Source: Pseudomonadota bacterium (GTDB taxonomy: Bacteria > Myxococcota_A > UBA796 > GCA-2862545). Taken from it: a stretch of DNA of 64,000 nt. Under the pieces are notes generated by a model. The model was not told where the DNA came from and ran no database searches. It worked only from the letters and a program-made list of their open reading frames with translations. Positions 53,764-61,016 of this stretch are shown here, in pieces. The stretch lies in contig JAGSGY010000001.1 of NCBI GenBank assembly GCA_023954855.1, positions 186,001 to 250,000 of the forward strand, read 5' to 3'. A program made the translations under genes and the position numbers. The number at the start of each line of letters is the position of its first letter. Position 1 is the first letter of the stretch.

Positions 53764-53791
53764 GGTGAGACCGGGGGGAGCGGGAGACCGA

Positions 53792-53801
53792 GGGGGGGGG
53801 G
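53792..53801. repeat. Homopolymeric G10 tract in the leader of the FtsB-like gene
   Basis: Ten G bases in a row on the plus strand (C10 in the transcript) lie between the promoter candidate and the GTG start at 53763. Two further G6 runs flank it. Confidence 0.9.
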
Positions 53802-53820
53802 ACGATCGGGGGGTGCGGGC

Positions 53821-53848
53821 AGAATAGCAGCCGATCGATCCCGTGCAA
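53821..53848 (-). promoter_or_regulatory. Sigma-70-type promoter candidate for the FtsB-like gene
   Basis: On the minus strand TTGCAC (53848-53843) and TATTCT (53826-53821) are separated by 16 bp. The predicted transcript starts near 53814, about 50 bases before the GTG and upstream of the C10 tract. Confidence 0.5.
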
Positions 53849-53974
53849 CCCCCAGATCCGCGGACGGATCAGATGATCGGGAGAACCGGGCCTTTCGAGA
53901 TTCCCGCCCCGAGAGCCCCTCGCCCCACACGTGGCGCGCCGATCGTTTTTTCGCTCAGGACAACCCGCCGAGGA

Positions 53975-54394
53975 TCACGGCCCAGACGCGCCCGTCGGCG
54001 ACTCAGTGGCGATGGCCAACCGGGTCAGCCCTTCCGAACGAGCGAGATCCATGATCCCGACCACGCGCCCGTGCTCGACCGCAGTGTCCGCCTTGATAAT
54101 CACCAGTGTTCCTGGGTCATTCTCTGCAGACTGCCGTAGCCGCGCCTTCAGTTCGGTGGCGGTCACGGGCGCGTCATCCACGTAGACCGCCCCTTGCGGC
54201 GTCATCCAGATGTTGATCTCGCGCTTCTCACTCAGCACGGTCTGGGCGCTCGAACGCGGCAAATCGACCTGTATACCCGGTGCCGTGATGAATGTGGTCG
54301 ACACCATGAAGAACAGCACCAGCTGAAACACGATGTCGATCATCGGGGTGATGTCGATGAGCGGGTCGGGCCGCCTGGCGACTCCGAACTTCAC
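53975..54394 (-). CDS. exbD: ExbD/TolR family energising protein
   Basis: This 139-residue protein has the short cytoplasmic N-terminus with PLIDITPMIDIVFQLVLFFM. The aspartate in the membrane helix (IDITPMID) is the proton-path residue of ExbD/TolR. The periplasmic domain follows (VDLPRSSAQTV, then VYVDDAPVTATELKARL, VIIKADTAVEHGRVVGIMDL). It overlaps exbB by GTGA at 54391-54394. It works with the exbB product to use proton motive force for an outer-membrane process; the TonB/TolA-like partner is not in this window. Confidence 0.9.
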   Translation of the reverse strand: MKFGVARRPDPLIDITPMIDIVFQLVLFFMVSTTFITAPGIQVDLPRSSAQTVLSEKREINIWMTPQGAVYVDDAPVTATELKARLRQSAENDPGTLVIIKADTAVEHGRVVGIMDLARSEGLTRLAIATESPTGASGP

Positions 54395-55011
54395 GCGCCG
54401 GCCTCGTCATCGGACGGGTTGAGCGCATCGAGCACGGCGAGACTCGCATCCTCGAGGTCCAGCAGCAGCGCATCCACTCTGGCGAGCAGCCAGCGGTTGG
54501 CAACCACGGCCGGAATGCCCACGGTCAGACCGGCGAAGGTCGTGATCAGCGCTTGCGAGATGCCACCCGCGAGGCTTCCGACGTTGCCAAGCCCAGAGCT
54601 CTGAATCATCTTGAAGGTGACGATCATGCCGCCAACCGTTCCCAGGAGCCCGAGCAGTGGCGCAATCGACGCGATGGTGCCGAGCACCGGAATGCCGCGT
54701 TCCATGTCGGCCGCCTCACGACGACCGACTTCTTCGATGCGCTCTTTGATCAGGCTTCGCGAGCTGCCCCTGTGTGCGATGGCGGTCGCAAGCACGCGTC
54801 CCGCGGGAATGTCTCGGCTTCGGCATGCGGCCTCGGCGTCGTCGAACCTGCCCTGCTCAGTAAAGGTGAGCACCTGAACGCAGAAGCTGCGCGGTGCCAC
54901 GCGTGAACGACGAAGTGCCCAGGCTCTCTCGAGAAACACCGCTACGGCGACGATCGAGCAGAGTGCGATGGGAATCATGACCGGCCCACCGGCCGTCAGC
55001 GTCTCGAGCAA
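54391..55011 (-). CDS. exbB: ExbB/TolQ/MotA family proton channel protein
   Basis: This 206-residue protein has three membrane segments: VMIPIALCSIVAVAVFLERA, then VLGTIASIAPLLGLLGTVGG (family signature), and ISQALITTFAGLTVGIPAVV (signature). The cytoplasmic loop lies between residues 40 and 105. The start is a TTG at 55011 with GGGGG just upstream. It leads the minus-strand run that includes exbD, the FtsB-like gene and others, although a promoter candidate inside the run suggests separate control of the later genes. Confidence 0.9.
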   Translation of the reverse strand: MLETLTAGGPVMIPIALCSIVAVAVFLERAWALRRSRVAPRSFCVQVLTFTEQGRFDDAEAACRSRDIPAGRVLATAIAHRGSSRSLIKERIEEVGRREAADMERGIPVLGTIASIAPLLGLLGTVGGMIVTFKMIQSSGLGNVGSLAGGISQALITTFAGLTVGIPAVVANRWLLARVDALLLDLEDASLAVLDALNPSDDEAGA

Positions 55012-55085
55012 GGAGCCCCCATGAGCGACGAGGCTAACCTAGTATCTTGGGATCGCGCGATGTTCGCCGCAGGCTAGAGTTCGTT

Positions 55086-56201
55086 GTGCCCTCCCCCCGT
55101 CGAATCATCTCCGCCCTCGCTGCAGCCGGCCTGTTGGCTCTCGTCGCCAGCACCGCCTCTCCCCATGCCGTTCCTGGCTACCTCGCCCGGCAAGGCCTGC
55201 ATCAGGTCGCCATGCTGTATGGCCGCATGCCCGTCGAGGAAGCCCGGCGGCTCGAGCTGCTCGATCCCAAACAAGAGAAGGCGCTCGCCAGGGTCGACGA
55301 TGTGCTCGCCTACGCGAGCCAGATGGGCTTGCGAACGGGGCATCGCTACCAGAGCATCCACCCCACGTGGGACCGCCGGATCTACAATGTCTCCGCATGC
55401 CACCCGGTCGCCTTCCGGCCGATGCGCTGGTCGTTTCCGATCGTCGGGCGCGTTCCCTACCTCGGCTTCTTTGACGAAGAGAGCGCAACGGCAGCTTCCA
55501 CACACCTCGCGGGACGCGGACTCGACGTCTACCAGCGCACAGCTGGGGCATATTCGATGCTCGGTTGGCTCGAAGACCCCCTACTCCCGCACATGCTCGG
55601 CTGGCCGGAGGCCCGACTCGCGAACACGCTCCTTCACGAGCTCACGCATGCGACGCTCTGGGTGCCTGGTTCGGTCAGCTTCAATGAGAGCTTCGCCAGC
55701 TTCGTCGGAGGCGAGGCCTCGATGCGCTACCTCGAAGACCGCTACGGCCCCGAGTCCAAGCAGGTCGCACGCGAACAGGACCGCCGGGAAGACCGCCTCG
55801 CCTACCGAGCCATGCTCCGGTCCACCTACAAGGAGCTCGACGCGCTCTACAAGGACTCGGAGCGCGGCAGAAGTGAGAAGCTGCGGGTGAAGGCTTCTCT
55901 GTTGGCCGCCCTACCCCAGCGAACCTCGAAGCTCGGGCTCCACCAGTCGGGCGCCTACGTGCGCTCAGTACGCAAAGGCACGTGGAACAACGCTCGCCTT
56001 GTGCAATACCGGACCTACAACCGCAGCTCCGAATGGTTTGCCGCCCTGCTCGAGCAGGAAGATGGCGACCTTCTTCAGTTTATGGGCCGGGTCGAGGCGA
56101 TCGGACACAGCGGCGAAGACCCGTACGACGCGCTCGCCCGCGCGGTGGGCGTGGACCCCGACATCGAAGACCCCGAAGGCGCCGACGCCGAAGCACCCTA
56201 G
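55086..56201 (+). CDS. Predicted aminopeptidase (COG4324 type), exported
   Basis: This 371-residue protein has a signal or anchor (RRIISALAAAGLLALVASTA). The zinc motif is HELTHATLWVPGSVSFNESF, with HExxH and the likely third ligand in NESFASFVG, as in the 'predicted aminopeptidase' family. Other family segments are YNVSACHPVAFRPMRWSFPI, GRVPYLGFFDEESATA and YNRSSEWFAALL. The GTG at 55086 was chosen as the conserved start. It is divergent from exbB by 74 bp. Its transcript should end before the enhancer-like sites at 56222. Confidence 0.75.
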   Translation: MPSPRRIISALAAAGLLALVASTASPHAVPGYLARQGLHQVAMLYGRMPVEEARRLELLDPKQEKALARVDDVLAYASQMGLRTGHRYQSIHPTWDRRIYNVSACHPVAFRPMRWSFPIVGRVPYLGFFDEESATAASTHLAGRGLDVYQRTAGAYSMLGWLEDPLLPHMLGWPEARLANTLLHELTHATLWVPGSVSFNESFASFVGGEASMRYLEDRYGPESKQVAREQDRREDRLAYRAMLRSTYKELDALYKDSERGRSEKLRVKASLLAALPQRTSKLGLHQSGAYVRSVRKGTWNNARLVQYRTYNRSSEWFAALLEQEDGDLLQFMGRVEAIGHSGEDPYDALARAVGVDPDIEDPEGADAEAP

Positions 56202-56221
56202 CGTTCAAAGAATCCACACAA

Positions 56222-56239
56222 TGTCCGAATTTTCGGACA
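56222..56239. promoter_or_regulatory. Palindromic regulatory site 1 (perfect 8-bp arms)
   Basis: TGTCCGAA and TTCGGACA flank two bases (TT): an 18-bp perfect palindrome. Its centre is about 134 bp upstream of the predicted sigma-54 transcript start, a usual distance for an enhancer site of a sigma-54 activator. A regulator is not identified. Confidence 0.6.
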
Positions 56240-56245
56240 GCCAGT

Positions 56246-56263
56246 TGTACAAATTCTCTGACA
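56246..56263. promoter_or_regulatory. Palindromic regulatory site 2 (degenerate copy)
   Basis: This 18-bp stretch starts TGTACAAATT and ends CTCTGACA. It matches site 1 at 14 of 18 positions and lies 24 bp downstream of it (start to start), about 110 bp before the predicted transcript start. A possible third half site (TGTCG) follows at 56268. Confidence 0.5.
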
Positions 56264-56337
56264 GGCATGTCGTGATTCGACGCCGAGTGACGCGCTGAGA
56301 CCGTTCGCGACCGTGCTCTGGCCCATTCGACCCACCC

Positions 56338-56353
56338 TGGCACGGTGGTTGCA
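56338..56353 (+). promoter_or_regulatory. Sigma-54 promoter
   Basis: TGGCACGGTGGTTGCA at 56338-56353 matches the sigma-54 consensus TGGCACG-N4-TTGCW fully, with the -24 GG at 56339-56340, the -12 GC at 56351-56352 and ten bases between. The preceding base is C, also as in the consensus. The transcript would start near 56364, about 22 bases before the ATG of the sigma factor gene, leaving room for GGAG at 56376-56379. Confidence 0.8.
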
Positions 56354-56385
56354 ACGTTCTCGTCGTGGAAACGCAGGAGACAGGC

Positions 56386-57261
56386 ATGGCGGCTGCAACC
56401 CGACGCAAATCCGACACGAACGACAGCGGTCAGCTGTTGAATCGCTACCTTCGCAACATGGGGGCGATTCCACTGCTCTCGTGTCAAGATGAGGTCGAGG
56501 TTGCTCGACGCATCGAGGACGGCGGTCCGGACGCCGAGATGGCGAAGTCGGAGCTCATCCGAGCCAACCTGCGCCTCGTGGTGTCGATTGCCAAGCAGTA
56601 CTCCTACCGCGGGCTTCCGCTCGCCGACCTGATCCAGGAAGGCAACATCGGCCTGATGAAGGCCGTTGAGAAGTTCGACTACACGCGTGGCTTCAAGTTC
56701 TCGACTTACGCCTCCTGGTGGATTCGTCAGAGCATCATCCGCGCCATCGAGTCCCAGATCCGGACCATTCGCATTCCGATCTACAAGCTCGAAATCGTCA
56801 ACCGCGTCAAGCAGACCCAGAAGCTGCTGTTCACCCGCCTCGGCCGCGAAGCGAGCTCCGCCGAGATCGCCGCCCACCTCGAGATGGACGTCGACAAGGT
56901 GCACGAGCTCAGCAGCCTCGCCAAAGAGCCCGTCAGCCTCGACCAGTGCGTCAGCGACGACTCCGACTCCACCATCGGCGACTTCATCGAGAACCCCGAC
57001 GCCGAGATGCCCTCCGACAACGTCGAGGCCGCCGCCCTCCGGGACGAAATCGAAGGCGTGCTCGCCACGCTCACGCCGCGCGAAGAGAAGGTCATCCGCA
57101 TGCGCTACGGCATCGGCGAGCCGACCCACTACTCGCTCGAGGACATCGGTTCGCGCTTCTGCCTGACCCGCGAACGCATCCGCCAGATCGAGATCAAGGC
57201 CCTGCGCAAGCTGCGTCACGCCAAGCGCCGCAAGAGCCTCGAGGTCTTCATCGCCGCCTAG
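56386..57261 (+). CDS. RNA polymerase sigma factor, sigma-70 family group 2
   Basis: This 291-residue protein has the sigma-70 regions without 1.1: region 1.2 (LLNRYLRNMGAIPLLSCQDE), 2.1-2.4 (LRLVVSIAKQYSYRGLPLAD, LIQEGNIGLMKAVEKFDYTR, GFKFSTYASWWIRQSIIRAI), region 3 (IYKLEIVNRVKQTQKLLF), and 4 (TLTPREEKVIRMRYGIGE, LTRERIRQIEIKALRKLR). Group 2 factors such as RpoS use promoters close to housekeeping ones. The ATG at 56386, six bases after GGAG, is preferred to the GTG at 56365, which would lie at the predicted transcript start. It is preceded by a consensus sigma-54 promoter, so it is probably the second step of a sigma cascade. Its stop shares CTAG with the 57258 gene. Confidence 0.9.
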   Translation: MAAATRRKSDTNDSGQLLNRYLRNMGAIPLLSCQDEVEVARRIEDGGPDAEMAKSELIRANLRLVVSIAKQYSYRGLPLADLIQEGNIGLMKAVEKFDYTRGFKFSTYASWWIRQSIIRAIESQIRTIRIPIYKLEIVNRVKQTQKLLFTRLGREASSAEIAAHLEMDVDKVHELSSLAKEPVSLDQCVSDDSDSTIGDFIENPDAEMPSDNVEAAALRDEIEGVLATLTPREEKVIRMRYGIGEPTHYSLEDIGSRFCLTRERIRQIEIKALRKLRHAKRRKSLEVFIAA

Positions 57262-57503
57262 AGCTGGCTTCGCGCTGCCCCAATCTGTGTCATGCGTGCG
57301 CGGGCCGTCGCGTAGCCCGGCTGCCACGGTCGGATCCGCGCCAGCTCACGTTGGGCGTCGATGAACAGGTCGTGCGAGTGGTCGCCGTGACTCTCGTCGA
57401 CGGCGTGCTGCCAGAGTGCGTCCGCAGCGGCGACGTCTCCCCCGTTCACGCCTAAGCTCGCGATGGCCAGGGCGAGGACGAGGACCGCCGCGTCGCGAAT
57501 CAA
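57258..57503 (-). CDS. Small exported protein in the gcv operon
   Basis: This 81-residue protein has a signal peptide (MIRDAAVLVLALAIASLGVN). The mature part ADALWQHAVDESHGDHSHDL, then LFIDAQRELARIRPWQPGY is helical with a His/Asp-rich patch, perhaps metal-binding. Its ATG overlaps the gcvH stop (57500-57503), so it is translated from the same transcript. It has no known tie to glycine cleavage. Its stop shares CTAG at 57258-57261 with the sigma gene. Confidence 0.6.
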   Translation of the reverse strand: MIRDAAVLVLALAIASLGVNGGDVAAADALWQHAVDESHGDHSHDLFIDAQRELARIRPWQPGYATARARMTQIGAARSQL

Positions 57504-57883
57504 CCCGCCTCGACCTTGGCGCGGTAGTCGGCCACGCTCATCAGCGCGTCGAGCTGCGACCCGTTGGTCACGCGGATCTTGACCAGCCAGCCGGCGCCAT
57601 AGGGATCGGTGTTCACCGTCTCCTCTTCGCCGTCGAGCGCCTCGTTGACCTCGATGATCTCGCCGTCAACCGGGCTGTAGACTTCGGCCACGGCCTTGAC
57701 CGACTCGACCTCGCAGAGGGCCTCGCCCACCGCGATGCTGTCGCCGACTTCCGGCAGCTCCACGTGCACCAGCTCACCGAGGGCATCCTGCGCGTAGTCG
57801 CTGATGCCGAGGGTCACCACATCGCCATCGAGGCGCGCCCACTCATCGTGGTCGCTGTACTTCAAATCGTCGGGGAAGTTCAT
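57500..57883 (-). CDS. gcvH: Glycine cleavage system H protein
   Basis: This 127-residue lipoyl carrier matches GcvH throughout: KYSDHDEWARLDGDVVTLGI, DYAQDALGELVHVELPEVGD, and the lipoylation site Lys63 in CEVESVKAVAEVYSPVDGEI. The end GAGWLVKIRVTNGSQLDALM is also typical. It shuttles the aminomethyl group from GcvP to GcvT. It starts nine bases after the gcvT stop. gcvP is not in this window. Confidence 0.95.
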   Translation of the reverse strand: MNFPDDLKYSDHDEWARLDGDVVTLGISDYAQDALGELVHVELPEVGDSIAVGEALCEVESVKAVAEVYSPVDGEIIEVNEALDGEEETVNTDPYGAGWLVKIRVTNGSQLDALMSVADYRAKVEAG

Positions 57884-57892
57884 TGGGGACTC

Positions 57893-58978
57893 CTAATCGC
57901 GCTTGTAGAACGGGCCCTTGACCACCTCAGCCTCTGCCTCGCGGCCGCGAACGTCAATGACGAGACGCGTGCCCACACGAGAGAGGTCGGGTCGCACATA
58001 GGCGAGGCAGATTCCGATACCGAGGCTTGGTGAGCGGGTACCGCTGGTGATGTGGCCGACGACTTCGCCTTCGTGAAGCACATTCATGCCCTCACGAGCA
58101 ATGCGCTTGCCGTGAATCACCATGCCGCACAGCCGGTGCTTCGCCTTTCCCTTTCGGGCGCGAACGGCGTCGGCGCCAAGGAAGTCGCGGTCGAGCTTGG
58201 TGATCCATCCGAGTCCTGCCTGGAGGGGGCTGGTCTCGTCGCTCAGCTCGTGACCGTAGAGGCAGTAGCGAACCTCGAGCCGCAGCGTGTCGCGGGCTCC
58301 AAGTCCAATCGGGAGCACGCCGAACTCTTCGCCGGCCTCGAGCAGTGCATCCCAGATCTGCACGGCTGCATCCGACGGGCCGAAGACCTCGAAGCCGTCT
58401 TCACCGGTGTAGCCAGTGCGAGCGATGAGGCAGCCTTCGACGCCAGCGACCGAGCCGGGCAGGAAGTGGTAGACGCCAATCGCATCGAGGTCGGCATCGG
58501 TGAGCTTGGCGAGGGTCGCAGCGGCCTTCGGCCCCTGAACGGCGATCTGCGCCCAGTCATCACCTTCGTCGGTGATGGTGACACCCTCGCGGCTGCCGTG
58601 CTTCACGACCCACGCGAAGTCTTTGGCGCGGTTGGCGGCGTTGACGCAGAGGATGAAGTCGTCCTCGGCAAGGCGGTAGACCACGAGGTCGTCAACCACG
58701 CCGCCCTCTTCGTTGCAGAGCACGTTGTACTGGGCCTGATTGACCTCGATTTCAGCGTTGTGGTTCGAGCACAGCCACTCGACGGCCTCGAGGGCCTTGG
58801 GTCCCTTCACGCGAATCTCGCCCATGTGGGAGACGTCGAAAAGGCCGACGGCCTCGCGAACTCGGGCGTGCTCTTCTTTCAGACCGGAGTACTGCACCGG
58901 CATGTCGAAGCCAGCGAAGTCGACGATGCGCGCGCCGTGGGCGACGTGACGGTCATAGAGCGGGGTGCGAAGGGACAC
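57893..58978 (-). CDS. gcvT: Glycine cleavage system T protein (aminomethyltransferase)
   Basis: This 361-residue protein starts RTPLYDRHVAHGARIVDFAG and continues DMPVQYSGLKEEHARVREAV and GLFDVSHMGEIRVKG. The folate-binding and catalytic regions are seen at YRLAEDDFILCVNAANRAKD, RTGYTGEDGFEVFGPSD and GLGARDTLRLEVRYCLYGHE (catalytic Asp in ARDTLRLE). It forms methylene-tetrahydrofolate and ammonia from the aminomethyl group on GcvH. The GTG start has AGGAGG five bases upstream. It lies 66 bp after folD on the same strand. Confidence 0.95.
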   Translation of the reverse strand: MSLRTPLYDRHVAHGARIVDFAGFDMPVQYSGLKEEHARVREAVGLFDVSHMGEIRVKGPKALEAVEWLCSNHNAEIEVNQAQYNVLCNEEGGVVDDLVVYRLAEDDFILCVNAANRAKDFAWVVKHGSREGVTITDEGDDWAQIAVQGPKAAATLAKLTDADLDAIGVYHFLPGSVAGVEGCLIARTGYTGEDGFEVFGPSDAAVQIWDALLEAGEEFGVLPIGLGARDTLRLEVRYCLYGHELSDETSPLQAGLGWITKLDRDFLGADAVRARKGKAKHRLCGMVIHGKRIAREGMNVLHEGEVVGHITSGTRSPSLGIGICLAYVRPDLSRVGTRLVIDVRGREAEAEVVKGPFYKRD

Positions 58979-59044
58979 GAGCGCCTCCTGAGCGGTGGGA
59001 AGGTATGCCTCCCGGGCCGCGGGGTGTCAACGGCTCAGGGCCTC

Positions 59045-59893
59045 TCAGTCCAGGCCGAGCCGAGACTTCGCTGCCGCAGCGGTGTTGGCCATCAGCATCG
59101 CGATGGTCATGGGTCCCACGCCACCGGGTACGGGCGTGATCGCCGCGGCGCGTTCGGCAGCCGCGTCCGTCTCAACATCGCCGACGAGTGATCCGTCCTC
59201 CAGGCGATTGATGCCCACGTCGATGACGATCGCACCGGGCTTGATCCATGCGCCCTTCACAAAGTGGGGACGCCCGACCGCAGCCACGACGATGTCGGCG
59301 CGTCCTACGTGCTCAGCGACGTTCTGGGTGCGGCTGTGGCACACGGTGACCGTGCAGTTCGCCTGCTCGAGCAGCTGTGCCATCGGACGACCGACGATGT
59401 TTGATCGTCCCACGACGACGGCGGTCTTGCCCGAGAGTTCAACGCCTGCATCCGCGAGGAGCTCCATGACGCCCTTGGGCGTGCAGGGCACGAGATGAGG
59501 CTGTCCCTGGGCGAGCTTGCCGGCACTGGTCGCCGTGAAGCCATCCACGTCCTTCTCGGGTGCGATGCGAGCCATGACGGCATCGGCATCGAGTCCCTTC
59601 GGAAGCGGCAACTGAACGAGAATGCCGTCCACGCTGTCATCGGCGTTGAGCTGATCGATGTTCCAGAGCAGCTCTTCCTGGCCGACATCGACGGGCAGGT
59701 CGATCTGATGGTGCGCCAGGCCAATGCGACCAGCCACAATGCCCTTGCGTCGCACGTAGACCTCGGACGCTGGATCTGCGCCGACAAGGATGACGGACAG
59801 CCCTGGCGGACGCGGCCAATCGGCCACCGTGTACTTGAGCGCCTTGTTCAGCTTCTTGGAGAGGGCGCGGCCGTCGAGAAGTGTCGCGCTCAT
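59045..59893 (-). CDS. folD: Methylenetetrahydrofolate dehydrogenase / cyclohydrolase
   Basis: This 282-residue enzyme converts methylene-tetrahydrofolate to formyl-tetrahydrofolate. It shows [20 protein letters not shown] (catalytic Tyr and Lys), [69 protein letters not shown] (dinucleotide site), [30 protein letters not shown] and [16 protein letters not shown]. Its ATG lies one base after the fmdB-like stop (59895), so they are cotranscribed. The gcvT-gcvH genes follow, and together they form a one-carbon operon. Confidence 0.95.
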   Translation of the reverse strand: MSATLLDGRALSKKLNKALKYTVADWPRPPGLSVILVGADPASEVYVRRKGIVAGRIGLAHHQIDLPVDVGQEELLWNIDQLNADDSVDGILVQLPLPKGLDADAVMARIAPEKDVDGFTATSAGKLAQGQPHLVPCTPKGVMELLADAGVELSGKTAVVVGRSNIVGRPMAQLLEQANCTVTVCHSRTQNVAEHVGRADIVVAAVGRPHFVKGAWIKPGAIVIDVGINRLEDGSLVGDVETDAAAERAAAITPVPGGVGPMTIAMLMANTAAAAKSRLGLD

Positions 59894-59894
59894 G

Positions 59895-60116
59895 TCAGCC
59901 CTCCGAGGATGAGGAGGAGGACGAGCCGCCCCCGGGGGCGGAAGAGCCGTATCCATCCTTGTACCAACCGCCGCCCTTCAGGACGAAAGACGACGCCGAG
60001 ATGAGCTTGCGCACGGCGCCCTCGCACTCTGGGCAGGGTGGCGCATCATCGCTCATGCGCACCAGCTTCTCGAATCGGTGACCACAGGACTCACAGGCGT
60101 ACTCGTAGATGGGCAT
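59895..60116 (-). CDS. FmdB-family zinc ribbon protein
   Basis: This 73-residue protein starts [20 protein letters not shown] and has a second pair [13 protein letters not shown], the CxxC...CxxC zinc ribbon of FmdB-like regulators. The tail is Gly/Ser-rich ([13 protein letters not shown]). FmdB was named as a putative regulator of formamide and amide use; the family is otherwise poorly characterised. It leads the one-carbon operon. It is divergent from the hydrolase gene. Confidence 0.85.
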   Translation of the reverse strand: MPIYEYACESCGHRFEKLVRMSDDAPPCPECEGAVRKLISASSFVLKGGGWYKDGYGSSAPGGGSSSSSSSEG

Positions 60117-60275
60117 CTAGACCCCTCCCCTTGGCTTCGGAACCCGATATAGGTACGCACTGTCGCCCCGGCAACTAGACGCCACATCGGAGACACTATC
60201 GCGTCGATTCACTGGCTTCTCGTACCGCCCGTTGCGCTACTGACCTACAACGCCCTCGGAACCTTCGGCGGCTTT

Positions 60276-61016
60276 GTGGTGCTGCGCGCAGATCGCGCTG
60301 AGCCCGCTCCATTCGATGCCCACGGCGCCGCGCTGCTGATCCGAGAGGCCGCGGCACGCGCACTGATGACGGTGGTCCGGCCTCTGGGATGGGGCCAAGC
60401 CAAGCCGAGCGCCGACACCCGATCCTCACAGTTCAGCCGCACGCCGGTGCTTCTCGTTCCGGGAATCCGGCGAAACCGCTCGTCTCTGATGTTCCTGCGG
60501 CAGTTTCTGAAGCACCGCGGCTGGCGATGGGCCCACGCGGTCAATCATCCGCGCTCCGACCTCGGTCTCGCGGGCCTGGCGGCAGCCCTACACGAGCAAG
60601 TGGAGGCACTACGTGAAGCCTCCGGTGCCGATCAGATCGATATCGTGAGCCACAGCTACGGCGGCCTCGTCGCCGCCTGGTACGTCAAGCACATGGACGG
60701 CGACAAGCGGGTGCGCAGGCTCGTCACGGTGGGCTCACCCCTTCACGGCACGAAGATGGCGGTGTTCGGCCGAGGTCGTCCGAGCACAGAGCTGCTTCCC
60801 ACGGCACCGATTCTCGATGAACTCTCGCCCCTGCCGATCCGCACCATCTGCATCTGGAGCCCAGACGACCCGGTGGTCGTCCCGAGCCGTTCGGCGATCG
60901 CCACGGACGCCGAGTCGGTGCGCATCGAGGCGAGCGGACACGTGGACATGCTCGTCAGCGGACGGGTATTTCGCGCCGTACAGACCGCGCTTAGCGACGT
61001 GTCGGAGCCCGCTTGA
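60276..61016 (+). CDS. Alpha/beta hydrolase (lipase-like), anchored if the upstream start is used
   Basis: With the GTG at 60276 this is 246 residues. The hydrolase fold is seen in VLLVPGIRRNRSSLMFLRQF (oxyanion strand), QIDIVSHSYGGLVAAWYVKH (nucleophile elbow, GxSxG as SHSYGG), TICIWSPDDPVVVPSRSA (acid), and ASGHVDMLVSGRVFRAV (His). It resembles triacylglycerol lipases or palmitoyl-thioesterase-like enzymes. The frame is open upstream to 60153 without ATG, GTG or TTG. An ATC at 60198, five bases after GGAG, would add 26 residues that complete a membrane segment (IHWLLVPPVALLTYNALGTF). Its stop overlaps the TTG of the next gene (TTGA). Confidence 0.8.
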   Translation: MVLRADRAEPAPFDAHGAALLIREAAARALMTVVRPLGWGQAKPSADTRSSQFSRTPVLLVPGIRRNRSSLMFLRQFLKHRGWRWAHAVNHPRSDLGLAGLAAALHEQVEALREASGADQIDIVSHSYGGLVAAWYVKHMDGDKRVRRLVTVGSPLHGTKMAVFGRGRPSTELLPTAPILDELSPLPIRTICIWSPDDPVVVPSRSAIATDAESVRIEASGHVDMLVSGRVFRAVQTALSDVSEPA

